A stretch of 64,000 nucleotides of DNA from Viscum album (GCA_963277665.1 OY728158.1:599378818-599442817); one strand, 5' to 3'. Shown: positions 27,460-41,064, numbered from the stretch's first letter. Numbers and translations are program-made. Notes: a model not told the origin generated them from the letters alone.

Positions 27460-29214
27460 TGAGTTTCTCCCATGAAATTCATCTGCATTTTCAAAGGTTT
27501 AATACATTAAATTTTCATTCGTAGAAACCCACATCGTAAAAATGGATACTAAAACTTCCCTTAAAAAGGGAAAGTTAGAACCATAACAGTTACTCAAAGT
27601 AACATATAACTAGGTTTCCACATAGGATAACATAGGTTGGGAGTGAATATTGGAAATGGAAGAAAAGCTTAAATATTTATAGGGATTGATTTAGGTCATC
27701 AATCACAAACAAGTCAATGATAAAATAAAATTTTAGGGCCTCAAAGTCATAAATCTACGATGATTTAAAAGGCCATCGATTCAACAAAATTATGGTAATA
27801 GGAAACACATTTTCTTTTGATCATTATCTTAACATTGAGTAATTATTTTATTAACCAAGAATATAAGGATATATACTTACTTGATATATTTCTTTAAATA
27901 GAATTTCATTCTTTATTTATGCTTTTATCTATTTCTAATTCATCCATTACTTCATGAAATGGATGTCCAAAAATTAACTTTGATTCCTAAAATGCTAAAA
28001 TACACTTTTAGTATATCTTAAGGCCCATAAAAGAATGAAAATTATAACTATTCGTCTCTTACTATTCTTCAAAATCAATATGGTTAATACACTAATCTAT
28101 AAACATAAAAATTAAATCTAATGGTTTATCATTAATAATTATTACAAAAAACAATTACACATTAACTTGGACATCACGTAGGCCAATGGTAGGTGTGAAA
28201 CCCTTACCGTCCTTTGGTCATGGGTTTAATACCCATGGAATTTCTATAATTTATTAGTTGTCACCTGACATACATGATGTCCTTTTCTAAAACTACACCA
28301 ATATACTTTCCAAAATAAATAAGATGGGCATCCTTGAAATATGGTTAATCACTAAATTTCCTTTTAACCAAGATTTTCAATACAGAATCAGTGCATAAAT
28401 ATTTACTCTAAATTTTAACTTAAACTTTTCATGAATGGTTAACCTTAGATCCCTTATAAAATATTAAAATCCAAAACTTTAGAAATAAATTCATGAAATC
28501 AACAGAACATTGATTCCCTCATATATCACAAAGTAGCTTTTGGTTATCACATTCAAAACATGTGAATACCCCCATCATATATTCTCTTAGAACATGGTAA
28601 TAACCTGAATTACCATAAATTATTATTGAAAACATGTATGCTTCCTTATTCAAAGTATATTGTATTTATTCCATAAATCCAAAAATGATGTAAACTTCAT
28701 CAATTATAGCATAAACCACCTGTCAACAAGTCTTTAATTAGTTCCAAGGTAATCAGTACCTTCCAATTTACTTATTCATATCCCACATAACATTATCATT
28801 ACATAATGAACATATTAAGCGTTATCTTTCCCATTAATCATGTGTTTTATATGACTTTTACATTAAATCAACTTTTTATTTCATCAGAACCATTCAACAT
28901 ATTCTTGTAAATCATTAGTGAAAAAACATAAACTTGAAAATCCTTATATATATATCACCTTTCATATAAATTAATTCTTCAAAACAAATACATAAAATTT
29001 TTATTATTCCTCTTCATCCTTATGCCATTAACAAGTATACCTCATCCTATTACACAATGCCTCTTTCGTTTTAGATTTAATCTGTAGTCTTGTCATCATC
29101 CAAAATGTTATCATTACTCACATCACCTTACTGATTCTCTTTAGAAGATTTAATATTAGGAAAATGAGTTCCATAATGAAATTTCATTCCATATATAAAA
29201 CACTTAACCATTTA
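27460..29214 (-). other. N2 post-gag region, no recognised gene
   Basis: 1.75 kb between gag and the PPT. I looked for protease (D-S/T/L-G), RT (IDD, PPYRMAP) and integrase motifs in the minus-strand frames and found none. Short blocks align with the matching region of B1. One longer block near 28160-28260 contains a relatively GC-rich stretch I could not assign. Confidence 0.5.
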
Positions 29215-29615
29215 TTATGACTTAGGGAAGCTAATATTCTCACCCATTTCATTAACTTGACTCTTAATTTTCTTCTTGCAGTCACTTTCTTTGTGTCCTT
29301 ATTTTCCATAGTAAAAAATCATCTTGTTTCTCTATAATTTTCACTTATGTGATTATTTCTACATTTTTGACACAATGTAAACTAATTCTTCTTTCCTCCA
29401 TAGTCTCTATTACCCAAACTCTCAGAAAACTCCTTATTTATCATCCATGAGGAGTCTAAGAGTTGGTTAAGGTACACATTATTAATCATGTTTTGTGAAA
29501 ATTGATTAGGCATGATCACAAAATATTTCACTCTAGTGATCATCCCACTTGGCTTCTCATCAGCCAATATTCCATCACATTCAACATTAATCCAATTCTT
29601 TACATTTCCCTCCAT
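29215..29615 (-). pseudogene. gag: N2 gag remnant with zinc knuckle (internally deleted)
   Basis: The first open stretch (78 codons from 29615) begins near the EGNVKNW motif, equivalent to the FLE...WW motif of B1 and N1. It runs through a capsid-like PNQFSQNMIN, then a C-terminal KEFSESLGNRD segment. It is much shorter than the matching span of B1 gag, so capsid segments appear to be deleted on both sides. After a stop come CQKC-x3-H, and in another frame a knuckle YYGK-stop-GHKESDCKKK, ending at stops at 29212-29217. The likely role was nucleic-acid binding by Gag. It is not functional now. Confidence 0.6.
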
Positions 29616-30159
29616 TGACTAAAACTATAAGCATAGTTTGTGAATTAGTATCATAACAGAAAACCACATAGTAATGAAAATAATTACTTATTGGATGACT
29701 AAATCATGAGACCTTCCTTAATTTATGACACCTCAAGTTCATATTAGGTATTCATATCCAAAATATATTTAAATACTTCATGATAGTTTATGAAGAGTTT
29801 TGTGAATTCTCAAAGCATATCCCCTAGGAGTGTCAAACTAAGTGTGTAGTAAGGACCATTTTCATGTACCAGATTACCTTAAGTCAGGCTTGAAACATAT
29901 TGTTGATGTTTTTACCCCAAGTTACATCACTTCCAGAGTAAAATCCACTTGTAGTATCCAAATAGGGATGTATTTCTAGGCAACCACTCACTCTACCCTT
30001 TACCAAAATTCCATAACATTTTCTTAAATGTTAAATCATCCTTATACTTATCCTTCGATACATCCCTATACATATTCTTATAAATATACCTAGGGATCTC
30101 AATAATGTTTTCTAATACTAGTTTCCAAATGATAACTAAACATTTTCTCTGGAAGAAAC
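29616..30159 (-). other. N2 5' leader with degenerate PBS at about 30147-30158
   Basis: The block near 29820-29890 aligns with B1's leader near 14015-14080. The PBS position holds TTTCTTCCAGAG on the minus strand, a poor match to TGGTATCAGAGC, so the assignment rests on position. The short ORF at 29993-30181 crosses into the LTR and is not considered real. Confidence 0.45.
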
Positions 30160-33100
30160 TATAGTGACCCTCACTTTTCATACATTAACATTGCATAACT
30201 TTTTTGGAATACTTAAAACATTAAATAAATAGACACCCAAAGACCGTGTTAGTCGAGTTCCTTTTGAAACATGGAAACATAAACACTGGTACAAAAATGA
30301 GCTATATCATCTCCCACTAGGTTCTTATTAACTATAACCCTTCTTATAGACATAAGACATAATACATATCATATTAACCTGGGGGAAATTAAATATAAAA
30401 GGGGTGAGATCAGATGCTCAGTAAGGGTAAACAAGGGAGATATGTAAGCATAATCATGAGAATAAGGGTATGAGAACATGATCATGAAAATAGAAGATCA
30501 TACCCTGAATATCAAAGATCTTATACATGAATCATGGAATAAATATTAGTAGTTCATAAGATATGAATCATAAGGAAATAAAGAACATAATCCATGAAAT
30601 CATAACATAGGAATAAAACATGGAATTGTAGAAGAAACATAATTATATATAATAAGGATTTCTATATTAGTCAAGTAATTTCTATTGAGGACATATTAGT
30701 GGAAAAATTCATTTACTGAATCAAGTTCACACCCCGTTACAACTTTATATTACAGAACCGAGTTCACTCCTTGTTCCAGACCTATAATACTGAATCAAGT
30801 TTATTTCTCGTTCCGGCCCTATAATACTAAACCAAGTTATTTTCTCATTCCATCCATGTGTATCTCATGATATATAAATATTTAAACAATACATTAGCAA
30901 GAGATATAGGTCTCACCCATCTCATAACGAAATCATATATCCATGTTATAAAAAATTATAAATAATCATATCATAACCCATTAAATTAAATGGGTATCAT
31001 AAACATGTAATAATATCATAACCTGTGGAAAAGATATAGGTTTAATAATAATTTCTTCAAAGACATAACTTGTGAAAGAGAAACATATTTTATAAACATA
31101 TATCCCATGAAATAGAAACTTGTTTTATAAATACCATGACATCAAGCATAACCCATTCAGAGAAATAATATGAATGGAACCTTTAGATAATTTCCTATAA
31201 AGATATGAGTAACATTAATGGATGTTATATTATATGGAAAATAGTTCTGAAATATCTTTCAAAAACTTTTCTTGAGGAAAATATAATTTTTTAAAAAATG
31301 TTTTTTAATACAAAAAACAATTTGAAAATAATTTTATTATAAAATACATTGAAAACATATAAAAATTACATTAAATAATTTTGTAAACTTTATTCCTTAC
31401 AAAGTTATAAAATAAGATTCAATTTTTTTTTAAAAAATTGCTTTGATTTTTTTTGAAAACTTATGAAAAAGGATTGAAAATGTATTGAAAGACATTTCTT
31501 TGAAAGTTATTTTAAAAAAAACTTTCTAAAAAATTAACCTTTTAAACATTCAAAGGAAACTTCATAGAAATAATGATAGGTAAATCCGTACATTTCATAT
31601 GAGATAAAAAGAACATTCCTTTTACACGATAAAAAGGGTAGAAAAATGAATTATTCAAAAAGAGATGAGAATATTACTTTGAAAAACTAATAAAAGACAT
31701 AAAGGGAAAATATTTATTTTAATTATTATATTATAATAAAAAAATATTCTTGGTAGCCCTTTTTAGAAAATGTGGTTTTGATGGAACACAAATTTCCGAC
31801 TGAAGAGAGGGTAAAGTCGGGATTTTATAAAAACACATTCTTAACTATATTATGTAAAAAAGAGTGAAATAATGGTACCAATAGATGAATATATCATAAA
31901 ATAACAGATTAAAAGGAAACTCATGAGAGTTATTGAGATATAGATCACAATATTTCACCAATGGAAGCATAATCATTAATAATCTCAGAAAATGATGAGA
32001 TTGTTTCAATAGACTCTTACTAATTTGTAATATGGGATTACACTTTATATGTCAGAAAAAGAAAATTAAATGAAGCATAAATATCATTAAAATAATGATA
32101 TTCATGATCTAACATGTAAAATTTAAGTATATACACCTCAAAAAATAATTTAGATGCATAACAAAACATGAGTCTCAAAGTAAGAAAATTGAGACAAAAT
32201 TATCTTATCGATTTGGTAACTTTTGAAACTTAAATCCCCTGGAATAAAGTTTATAAAATGGATATTTAAATATATATAAATTTAATTGTAAGATAAATAT
32301 AATACATTCATGGGTAGTACATACCCAACACAAAATAAGTGAGTGGTGGCATGTATCTCACATAAATGAAAGTGAGATGAAATTTCCCATACCTTGTGTC
32401 GTAACTCTCATCATACTCATTAAAACCACATTTATAATAAATATAAATTTACTAAAAATATTTTCTAGAAACATATTATTATATCTAATACCATATATTG
32501 TTTTATTAAGACCTTATATTACTCTCTTGTTAATAAACCTATGTTAAGGTTTCATTTTGGGTAATATCCACTTTGTTTTTCGCATGTGTCTAAATTTGTT
32601 ATATCTTCGGTCCTCATAATTATATCAGGATTAAAGAATTTAAACCATGATATGTATATCATTGATATTCATTAATTTTTTGTTATAATAATCTATATAA
32701 TATATAATTATTAAATGAAATACATCATTCATGGAGATGGTAAGCCATACGTACGTATGAACACTATTCCCTTTTTATTGTCGTATTGAAAGACAGAAAA
32801 AATGAAATATTTTTATATATTTATATAATATCATTAAATTATAATTATAATGTTATATATATCATATAAGTTCACTAAACCCATCCTTAATACATTCTAT
32901 GTAGTGTGTGAACGAATCATATTATTTTTAGGGGCGGTAGTCCATACTTCCTCAAACGAAATTATCGTATTTACATCAAATGAGAAGTAAAATAATATGT
33001 ATTTTAAAATAAATACAGAATATTAAATACATAATAAATATAATATATGTAATATATAAACAATTTTTCTACCATAATGTCCACCATGATAGGCGTTAAA

Positions 33101-34893
33101 GGAAAAATGAACAATCATCGTTTAGTGAGGCAGTAGTTTACCGTACATATAAACAGTATATTCATTACCCATTAGATGAATGTGTGTGTAAATTTATTTA
33201 TAAAAATTATCACAAAATCATCCTAGTATATTTAATATACTTTTTTTATTATATAATAATGAAATAAATAGGGTTTAAGGGGTTTAGAAATAAAATAAAA
33301 CAAAGGAGTTTGAGAGAAGATGTTGCCTCTCAATCGGGTAACTCTTTTTGGTTTATGCCAAAAGGATTCCTTGGATTGATTTATACATAAGTTTATTCTT
33401 CTAGGAGGAATAGAGTGATTTTGGGAGATTATTTTATCAGATTTTATGTGATACAATGGTCTTTATATGTGTGAGAAATTGGGAGGAGATGAGGCCTTTT
33501 TTATAGTAGAGGAGGAGTGGCACTCTTGTAAATATTTGAAGAGAGAATTCCACCCACATTTTTCATGTTTCAAGTGGATCCAATAATGGATAAAATTATA
33601 TAAAATGGAGTATAGGGAATAAATATGACAATAAAAGGAATATTAGAAAAGTTTCCATGTCATTTTGATTCTTAAATTATGGTTTAGTCCTTAGTAAAGC
33701 TTAATTTTTTCTTAAACAATGTAATTAATTTTAATTACTTTCACTAATATTTTTGGTAAAAAACTAATTTTGACTTATTATAAATTTTAAATTATTATTA
33801 TTTAAAATATCTAATACATTTTTATAAATGTCAAACAAATAAGTGGTAGAAATTAATTTAAATTTAATCCCATTGTTGGGTCGACAATGTATGTTTTTAA
33901 AGTAAAAAAATTCAAAAGTTTGCTATGTTTTTAAATAAAATTTCAATGTAAAATAGGTTCCAATGGCCTAAATTGGATTAATTGATAAAAATATTATCTA
34001 TTTAAACTTTTAATCTTATTTAAAATTTAATCTAACCTTATAAATAAATTATATGAAAAAATAGTTTTGAACTAAAATTTAGCATTTTTTAATCTTCCTT
34101 AAAAATGAAACTCCACAGGAAAATACCAAAAACTTATCCAAACCTAATTATTATGTTCAAATTTAAAATATTAAGTTTATTTTGAGATATTAAATATATA
34201 AAATTTCCAAAAAATTTATTTAAAATGGGATCTTCATTAAAAGGTGGTAAAAATACCTTAATAAAAATGTTGGTTTTAAGCATAAAATTGGGTTTGTTTT
34301 TATCTTAAGTCTATCGAATCTATTGTATAAATATAAAAAATATTTTATTGAATATATAAAATATATATTAAATTAATATCACTAAATAATTTTAATTAAT
34401 TTAATTTATTCGGGTAAAGCGTCTTATAATAATAATAATAATATTTTCCTTTATATTCAATCGATTTTCATATTCATTTATAATTAATTGGTAACATATG
34501 AATTCATTTTTTATTTGTGTAAACCATATATTTTAATATATTAGTTAATAATATTCATAACTACTAATTTATTTGATAGGTTATATATTATTATATTAAA
34601 TGCTAACATTTCAATAATATATTATTGTTCGATAAAACTCGGTTTTGCGTGTTACGCAAGTCATTGAGGAAAGTCAATATTCCATGTAATGTATGCTAAC
34701 CTTGGTTTTATGTGTAGAGACCATTAAAATTTATGTTGTGTGAAGTGCAATATAACTTTATGTTTTGTATAAATCCATCCAATCATAGTGCTTTAATATA
34801 AAAAAACTATCTTCAGTGTTGCGTGGAATGAAAAATATCAAAAAGGATAAATTAATTCAAAAGAAATAATTCACAAAATCTCAGGGTGTTACA
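30160..34893 (-). repeat. N2 5' LTR
   Basis: 4734 bases from TATAGTGACCC to GGGTGTTACA. Boxes are near 32715-32760, 32910-32955 and 33110-33160. The TATA-equivalent stretch near 33497 is degenerate (TATAAAAAAGG on the minus strand). It pairs with the LTR at 22695-27442. Confidence 0.8.
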
Positions 34894-34898
34894 ATTGT
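34894..34898. repeat. Right TSD of N2 (ATTGT)
   Basis: Partner of ATTAT at 22690-22694. Confidence 0.55.
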
Positions 34899-35633
34899 GG
34901 AAAAAAATTAAGTCGATATTATTAAATAATATTAATTATGATTATTAAAAATATGGATTCCATTTTATCAAATTAAACTCACATAATTGGTAATATTTAA
35001 TTTAAAATAAAACTGCAAAACGTGTCAAAAATAGTTTTTCAAGAAATGCATTTTCAAGCATAAGATAATGTTATATTAAATATGTGACTATTAATAATAA
35101 TTATATGGATTAAAATTTATATAATTAGATATATAATATATTAATTTAATTTATATCATTAATCTTTAAAAAATATTTTATTTAATTAAGATGGACAAAC
35201 ATTATGTCTTTTTAAAGAAAATAATCAGTTTTCTAAAAAATTTCCATTTTATTAACAAATATTCTTATATATAGTTATAGAAAATTGATAATTAATTTTT
35301 TTAATTATAAATATTTTTACATATTTTATTATACATAAAAGAGATAATATTTAAACAATAATTTTTTTTATTTTTAATAAAATCTTATTTCCAAGGGAAG
35401 ATTTCAAAAAATAATGCTAGGATTATTTGAACAAGTAAGTTAAAAATTGATATTAATGTTACTAATTAAAATTTTTGTGACATGAAATATTGAAATTTTC
35501 ATTTTATTATAGTTTTATTAAAATATAATGTTAACTTACTATAATTGAGGCTCAAGGTTATGCATATATCAAGCTATCAAAGTGATTGATTTTATTTAAA
35601 AGAAAATATATCATAATTTATCGGGGTGTTATA
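34899..35633 (-). repeat. N1 5' LTR, second part (after N2)
   Basis: It resumes mid-LTR at the segment that follows 17745 in the B1 LTR and ends with the family terminus GGGGTGTTATA. This continuity across N2 is the evidence for the N2-in-N1 nesting. Confidence 0.65.
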
Positions 35634-37370
35634 TATTTTTAATTAAAAAATGAATAATAACTTATAAATTTATTATCAGATGGTTAGAAGTGAAGATAAA
35701 ATCACTTGAAGGTAAAAAGATTTATTTTTCTGAAAACTGGTTTTATGTACATAATGTTTTTTTATCTTAGTAAATTAAATTAATCACTATTTATGAATGA
35801 TTTTAATGTAATTTATAGATAATTTATTCAAATAAATAATTTAAAATTTATATAATAGCGGTTACTAGGCATAGAGTGAAAGGAAATTCACTTTTTGATT
35901 GAGAAATTTATTTTTCATAAAAATTATATCAACAAGTTTTCTACACTTAATTTAGAATTAATTTATTTAACTTTTTTGGAATTTAATTTAGTAAAATGGG
36001 TTACCAATTTTTATTCATAATATTTAATATTCAGTTATATGGATAACTTAATTTCTAGTCATAATGAATTGTAACCAAGGTAAAAATTTATCTTCGCGGT
36101 AATAGTTAAAAAGGGTTAATGAGGGGGATAAGCTAACATATAAACAAAACGATTTCTTTAATTTTATTTGTTGATTGTATTTAAACCTTAAAATTTACAT
36201 ATTTTAATATTTTTCTATTTTTAGTCACTTGAATTGTGAATGAAATATATTATGTAATAAATTTTCATGTATTTATAAGTTTTCCACCCACCTCACTTAT
36301 AAATGGGATCCTCATCTTCTCACTTATAAATACTACTTGATCCATTTATCTCAAAAAAATCTACCCACATAATATCCCAACATCCTTATACATGGACTTG
36401 ATCTTTTATTCTTTTGAAAAGTTCCATCCATGAATCCTTAAGGTGCTTTTCAATAAAATATACTCAAAGAAGAGTAATATGTTCTTACCAAATTTTTCTC
36501 AAGTTATTTCATATTAAACCTAAAAAAAATTTTATATTAATATATTTACATGATGGAATTAGTATCTTCAATATATTTATATTTTTTATATTAATTTTAT
36601 ATCCCTTTTATATCTCCTTCCCATCAGTTGGAATATGATAACGTCACTCGTGCGTACGTGTGGACTATCACCTATACAAAGAGGTGTGATTCATTTTAAA
36701 TGTTATATTTACATGGATGGTAATAAGGATATATTTAATGAATATATATAATATATATAAATATGTGATATAATTATGATTCCATAATGTTTATTTATTA
36801 TTTACCTTTCTTTGGTTCTATTCATCGAAAAGTGGAAATATCACTCTTGCGTACGTACGAACTTCCATATCCATGGTGTGATGTAATTCATTTTTCATCA
36901 CCATATTATATGGATGGATATAAAAGTATATATAATGAGTAAATATTATATTTATAAAATTATTAATATTATAGAAATAAAAAAACCATTACCAAGGTGC
37001 AGGGACCGTTAAACCGACACATGCATGGAAATCAGACCAGTTTTCACCCAAATGTTCATTTTAATAAAAAATTGTTAATAAAAGAGTAATTGGAAGTTAT
37101 AAGGGATTGATATATATATTAATATATTTATTAATATAGATTTTTTAATAAATTTATAATAAATCTATATTTATTATACAAAATGTTTTAATGCATATGA
37201 TGTAATATGGGACTTGGGGTAAGTGTTTATGTCACCATCTCATTTTTTGGACTGCTTATGTTAAATTTATATTGAGGGAAATTATAAGATCCTTAAACCC
37301 CATATACTTTCTTATAATTTTGTTTTTTTTAATTTTCAATTATTATCACCATTTTCCTCTCTTCGTTAGT
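35634..37370 (+). repeat. Host LTR X, first fragment (sense plus)
   Basis: LTR-like sequence in the opposite orientation to B1, N1 and N2 and the same orientation as solo LTR F. Shared blocks, in order: near 36090 (F 56990), a TATA-containing block near 36290 (F 57200), and palindromic boxes near 36640, 36838 and 36995. It is cut on the left by N1 and on the right by D, so it is the oldest layer. The short ORF at 36414-36638 has no family features. Confidence 0.5.
36297..36306 (+). promoter_or_regulatory. Predicted TATA box in LTR X
   Basis: TTATAAATGG is preceded by CTCAC, the same context as CTCACTTATAAAAGG in solo LTR F. Confidence 0.4.
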
Positions 37371-37375
37371 TAAAA
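37371..37375. repeat. Left TSD of D (TAAAA)
   Basis: TAAAA immediately precedes TGTGTAAAGTCC and is repeated at 60373-60377 after the other LTR. Low-complexity AT sequence makes a chance match possible. Confidence 0.5.
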
Positions 37376-38226
37376 TGTGTAAAGTCCAAGATCTCTAGAT
37401 TCTAATTTATTAAGTATTGTTATCATATTATCCTTTGAGTTTTTAGGTTGAGACATACATGGGTAAGTAATTTTGGGATTTTAAGTAGCTTGGGGGGGGG
37501 GTTTGGATATGTTTTTTAAAAAACAACCTATACTATAGTCATGGTGGTCCCTAGTGATCCCTGTGAAAAATAGTCAAGGGGAAAAATGGTATAGCCATAG
37601 GCATGGTGTGTTGGGGAAGAACCCATGGGCCTTGACTTGGGAGACCTCAACATGACCATGGTGGAGGCCATGGTAAGGGGAAAGGACTTAGAATAGGTAA
37701 CACACCACATTCACTAGCCATGTTATGGGTGTTTTTGAATCCACCACAACATGGTAAAGGCTATGGTAAGTCCATTTTGGCGGTCAGGCTGAAATAGAAA
37801 TAGAAAAAACCATCAAATTATTCCTCATATTTTAAATATTTCAAATATAAAATTCATGTGGTCACTATGAGGGGTCTTTAATGCACTATTAATTAAATTA
37901 TACCATATATTAATTAATATATGCTCCTTCCCTTGAAGATTCCTTTTAATGGGATGAATTCCATATATTCTTCCTTGTGTTTTTTGGATAAATATTCAAA
38001 AGTAACTCCTTACTAAAGCTATAAACATGAGATATTTGTCCTCATTTAAACTCCTTTCTTGAACTTTTTGTAAATTTACTCTTATAAATTAGAGGCTGAT
38101 CTTGGTAAAACAGATTTACAAGAGCCTAGAATATCTTCTCTTGTCACTGTCCAAGAGTGAAAAAACTTATTATTCCTTCAAACGGATTTAAGACCACCAT
38201 TTCAGTAATTTTTCATTGGGTATGTG
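37376..38226 (+). repeat. D 5' LTR, first part
   Basis: It starts TGTGTAAAGTCC and aligns with 54112 onward, for example the GGTTGAGAC...GGGTAAG block at 37447 against 54189. It contains a run of ten G at 37492-37501. It is interrupted by element E at the duplicated ATGTG. The ORF at 37528-37710 is chance. Confidence 0.75.
38222..38226. repeat. Left TSD of E (ATGTG)
   Basis: ATGTG is repeated exactly at 47424-47428. The uninterrupted site, with one ATGTG, is visible in D's other LTR at 54940-54944. Confidence 0.9.
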
Positions 38227-40144
38227 TGAAATTCACGGACGATTGTCGCCTATAGACCGGTCAAAGTTCCGGTGCTCTGCTAATGTGTATAGTAGCACTC
38301 GGGTCGAATCCTCGACGATGATACTTTGAAATAGTCGTTTGTTTTTAGTTGATTGTATTCTGATTGGGGGGTTTTGATTTCAGATCTTAATTGAAATTAC
38401 TAATTGATTATGATTGATTTAAGAAATTGATAATGATTGTGGTGAGTTTATTATTAGGGAGTTAAGCTTGTGAAATCCTTGAGCTTTGCTTTATATTGCA
38501 TTTAAATTAACACCCACTTCACAAGTTCACATCGATTAGAATTCCTAAGTGTTAAAGATTTAATGCAAGGCTTAACTTAACTAGGATTCTAAAATCAATC
38601 AGTACCTGTTTATGGTAGTGTATTTATGGTTCCAATAATCCATGGAAACCACATGCTAAACAAAAGATGTCATTAATCCATGACATATTAAGTCCAACAT
38701 ACACAATGTCAAATTAACGAATACTCATCGAGCAAATAATCTCAATCACTTAACATCCCTAAATTTTGACTCACCCCAATGAGATATTTACTCATACATT
38801 TGGGTTTTTAATATTCTGGTTATAATAATTATGATGATAAATTAAAAATAGAAGAAAAAGAAAGGGATTAGAAAAGAGTGGTACGTCGAACACACACACA
38901 CGAACAATGATGATAATTAAAAACAGATTTTTGATTGAATGTGGAAGAAAAATAAGGGAAGGATATTTAACTGAATTTAAACTATTTTAAGAACATTAAT
39001 ATTAAAATACATAATGTGGATGAGAATAAGAGATATTGAAGAAGAAACTTGTATTAAAACAGAATTACAAAAGAAAGGACATACAAAATTACAAAAATGA
39101 AGAACACAAAAGTAAGTGAAAACAAAGAGAGGAGGAAAGGTCTCTAAAGTGAAAACTTAAGTATGGAAGGTCCTCTAAAGACATTGGAAAATATTTGGTC
39201 ATGACAATATGATCTCCTCTCTTCTGAAATGCCAACCCCTCTCAAGGAGAGAAGGGGAGAGTATTTATAGCCCAAGGAATGGACTGTTTACATTCCAGCA
39301 ATACCCCCCACTTGGCTCGCAGATATGAACATCATGAAAGACGAATCTAGAGAAATATCATTCTTAAAAGTTGTATATAATATAGTTGTACGACTACTCT
39401 CAAAATTTGGAGTCATTTGGACTTAAGGATCAAAAGTTATGTCCGGTTGATTAAACAAAGTAAAACTGTCCATTTCAATCCAGTATTTTTGAAGTCCAGA
39501 ATGTGAAAGGGTATTTGAATATGAAGATGCCTTTACATCCGAATGGGTTATACAAAAAAGTCTTCCTCCTACATCTCCTCTTTCACACTGAAAAATCTCA
39601 GCTTGATTTGATGCTTACATCATGAGATATGTCATGCATACTATACTGATTTTAATTCTCGGCCAGAATGGTGGGATGAATTTCAAAGCTTCTTTTGGGC
39701 CATTATACATGGATTTGGGCCTTGATTTTTTTTCCAATATGACATGTAGTGTCCCACGAATTATGGTTGATATTTAATGTTTTTGGACTTCTTTATTGAG
39801 CCCAGTAAATCAATCTTCAAGGCTGGTCTAGTTTGTTCACAGATTCTTTGGTCTTGTTTGTGAGGACCATATGACCCTTAAAATGGCAGAATTGGCTCAT
39901 GGTACCTTCTAATGAAATGTTGTATATTGAAAGGAGAATCCTAAAAAACAAGAACCAAACAATTTAGATCTGTATAGTGACAGTTATAATTAAAAAAATA
40001 AACTGACTCAATTGGACTACTTATAAAAATGCTCAAAAATAATACTTAATATTAAAACATTAATATTTCACACAAATTATGCACATTTCATATAAAATTA
40101 GTAAAGGGGGAATATAATAAGTCATGAAAATATTAACAACATCA
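38227..40144 (-). repeat. E 3' LTR
   Basis: 1918 bases, TGAAAT...ACATCA on the plus strand. It carries a minus-strand TATA box at 39261-39270 and a CA microsatellite near 38889. It is collinear with 45503-47423. Confidence 0.9.
39261..39270 (-). promoter_or_regulatory. TATA box in E 3' LTR
   Basis: Minus-strand CTATAAATAC in the context GGGCTATAAATACTC, conserved in both LTRs. It is a good plant TATA consensus. Confidence 0.6.
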
Positions 40145-40158
40145 ACTCCACCACACTT
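40145..40158 (-). other. E polypurine tract adjacent to 3' LTR
   Basis: AAGTGTGGTGGAGT on the minus strand lies directly against the LTR end (TGATG). Related tracts occur at 41065-41079 and 41152-41170. Confidence 0.7.
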
Positions 40159-41064
40159 ATTTTTGTGCATTTCCTCATGGGCAATAAATATAAAAACATA
40201 ACAAAATCATTTTTACTCACCAACAGATATTAAAATTTTTTTTTCTCCAATCAGGGGAGGTTGATACTATTTCACTCGTCCATTTTGAATTCCACCACAA
40301 GTTGTTACAGAAAAATTTTTCCAAAACTAATTCATTTTTTCATGCTCAAATTTAGAAATGGAAAATGTGGACAGTCAAAACTCACACCTCTCAAGATGAT
40401 AAAATTCATTTGTGGAGGTTCACTCTTTCACCAACCAAAAGTGAAAATCTTAGAGTTTAAAAAGAGCTCTCAGCTTCCAATCCCTATCCAAAGTGAACAA
40501 GAACAAAGAGGTATTTTAAAGGGGTTTTTCTGTGGCTATGGGATGGTATGAATATAATGTCCAAGAGAGAGAAGAAGAGGGTTAAAATACCAACATAGAA
40601 AAAGCAATGCACATTTTTTTGAAATAAAACATGGAAGGAAATGAAAACACATATTTACAAGGGAAAGATTGTGTGAAGAAAGACACAATAGAGGAAGAAA
40701 ATATGATGGTAATGAGAAGATTGAATATTTACAAAACAAAAAACTTCTCCCAATAAGAATATAATGCAAGTGTTCTTTTTTTTTTCTTTTCCATTTTTTT
40801 CTTTGTTTTTTCGAAATTTGACCTTAAAACAGATCTCACACTCATATCCCAACCCATGTTTGATCTCCTCATGACACTAATTGTAATAGTTATAATAAGA
40901 TCAAAGGTTGAGGAAGAGTGATTTTTGACCTACCCAAGACCCAACCCATTTTTTGATTTTTTTTTGATTTTGTTTTCATCATTTTTTTGAACACTTGTCA
41001 ATAACATTTAAAAAATTACATAAATGGATGTTCATTACATTCCCCAAAACACACTTAATGACAA

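Larger units (their letters stand above)
22695..34893 (-). mobile_element. Element N2: complete gag-only B-family element
   Basis: A 12.2 kb element with LTRs at 22695-27442 (4748 bases) and 30160-34893 (4734 bases), nearly equal in length. The internal region is 2.7 kb with a clear polypurine tract, a gag remnant and a degenerate PBS, all in minus-strand order. No RT, RNase H or integrase is present. It sits inside N1's LTR: the sequence left of 22690 and right of 34899 joins to match an uninterrupted LTR near 17740. It is a strong candidate for a non-autonomous gag-only element. Confidence 0.8.
18756..35633 (-). mobile_element. Element N1: B-family element, right part only, hosting B1 and N2
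   Basis: Only the 5' portion of this minus-strand element is in the window: gag N-terminal part (18756-19127), leader with PBS, and 5' LTR. The LTR is split by N2 into 19647-22694 and 34899-35633. The rest of gag and the 3' LTR should lie left of the window, beyond B1. The alternative is a recombinant LTR-internal-LTR-internal-LTR array, but the gag sequence starting mid-domain exactly at B1's LTR terminus favours nesting. The right end is GGGGTGTTATA. Confidence 0.65.

Noticed and set aside
14326..35633. Tandem LTR array formed by unequal recombination
   Set aside because: The internal segment 18756-19646 begins mid-gag at B1's LTR end, which nested insertion explains with fewer events. It is not fully excluded without the upstream sequence.
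40261..40852. Plus and minus ORFs (96, 77 and 65 codons) in E's 3' region
   Set aside because: Low-complexity sequence in the non-coding region, opposite or out of frame with gag and without motifs.
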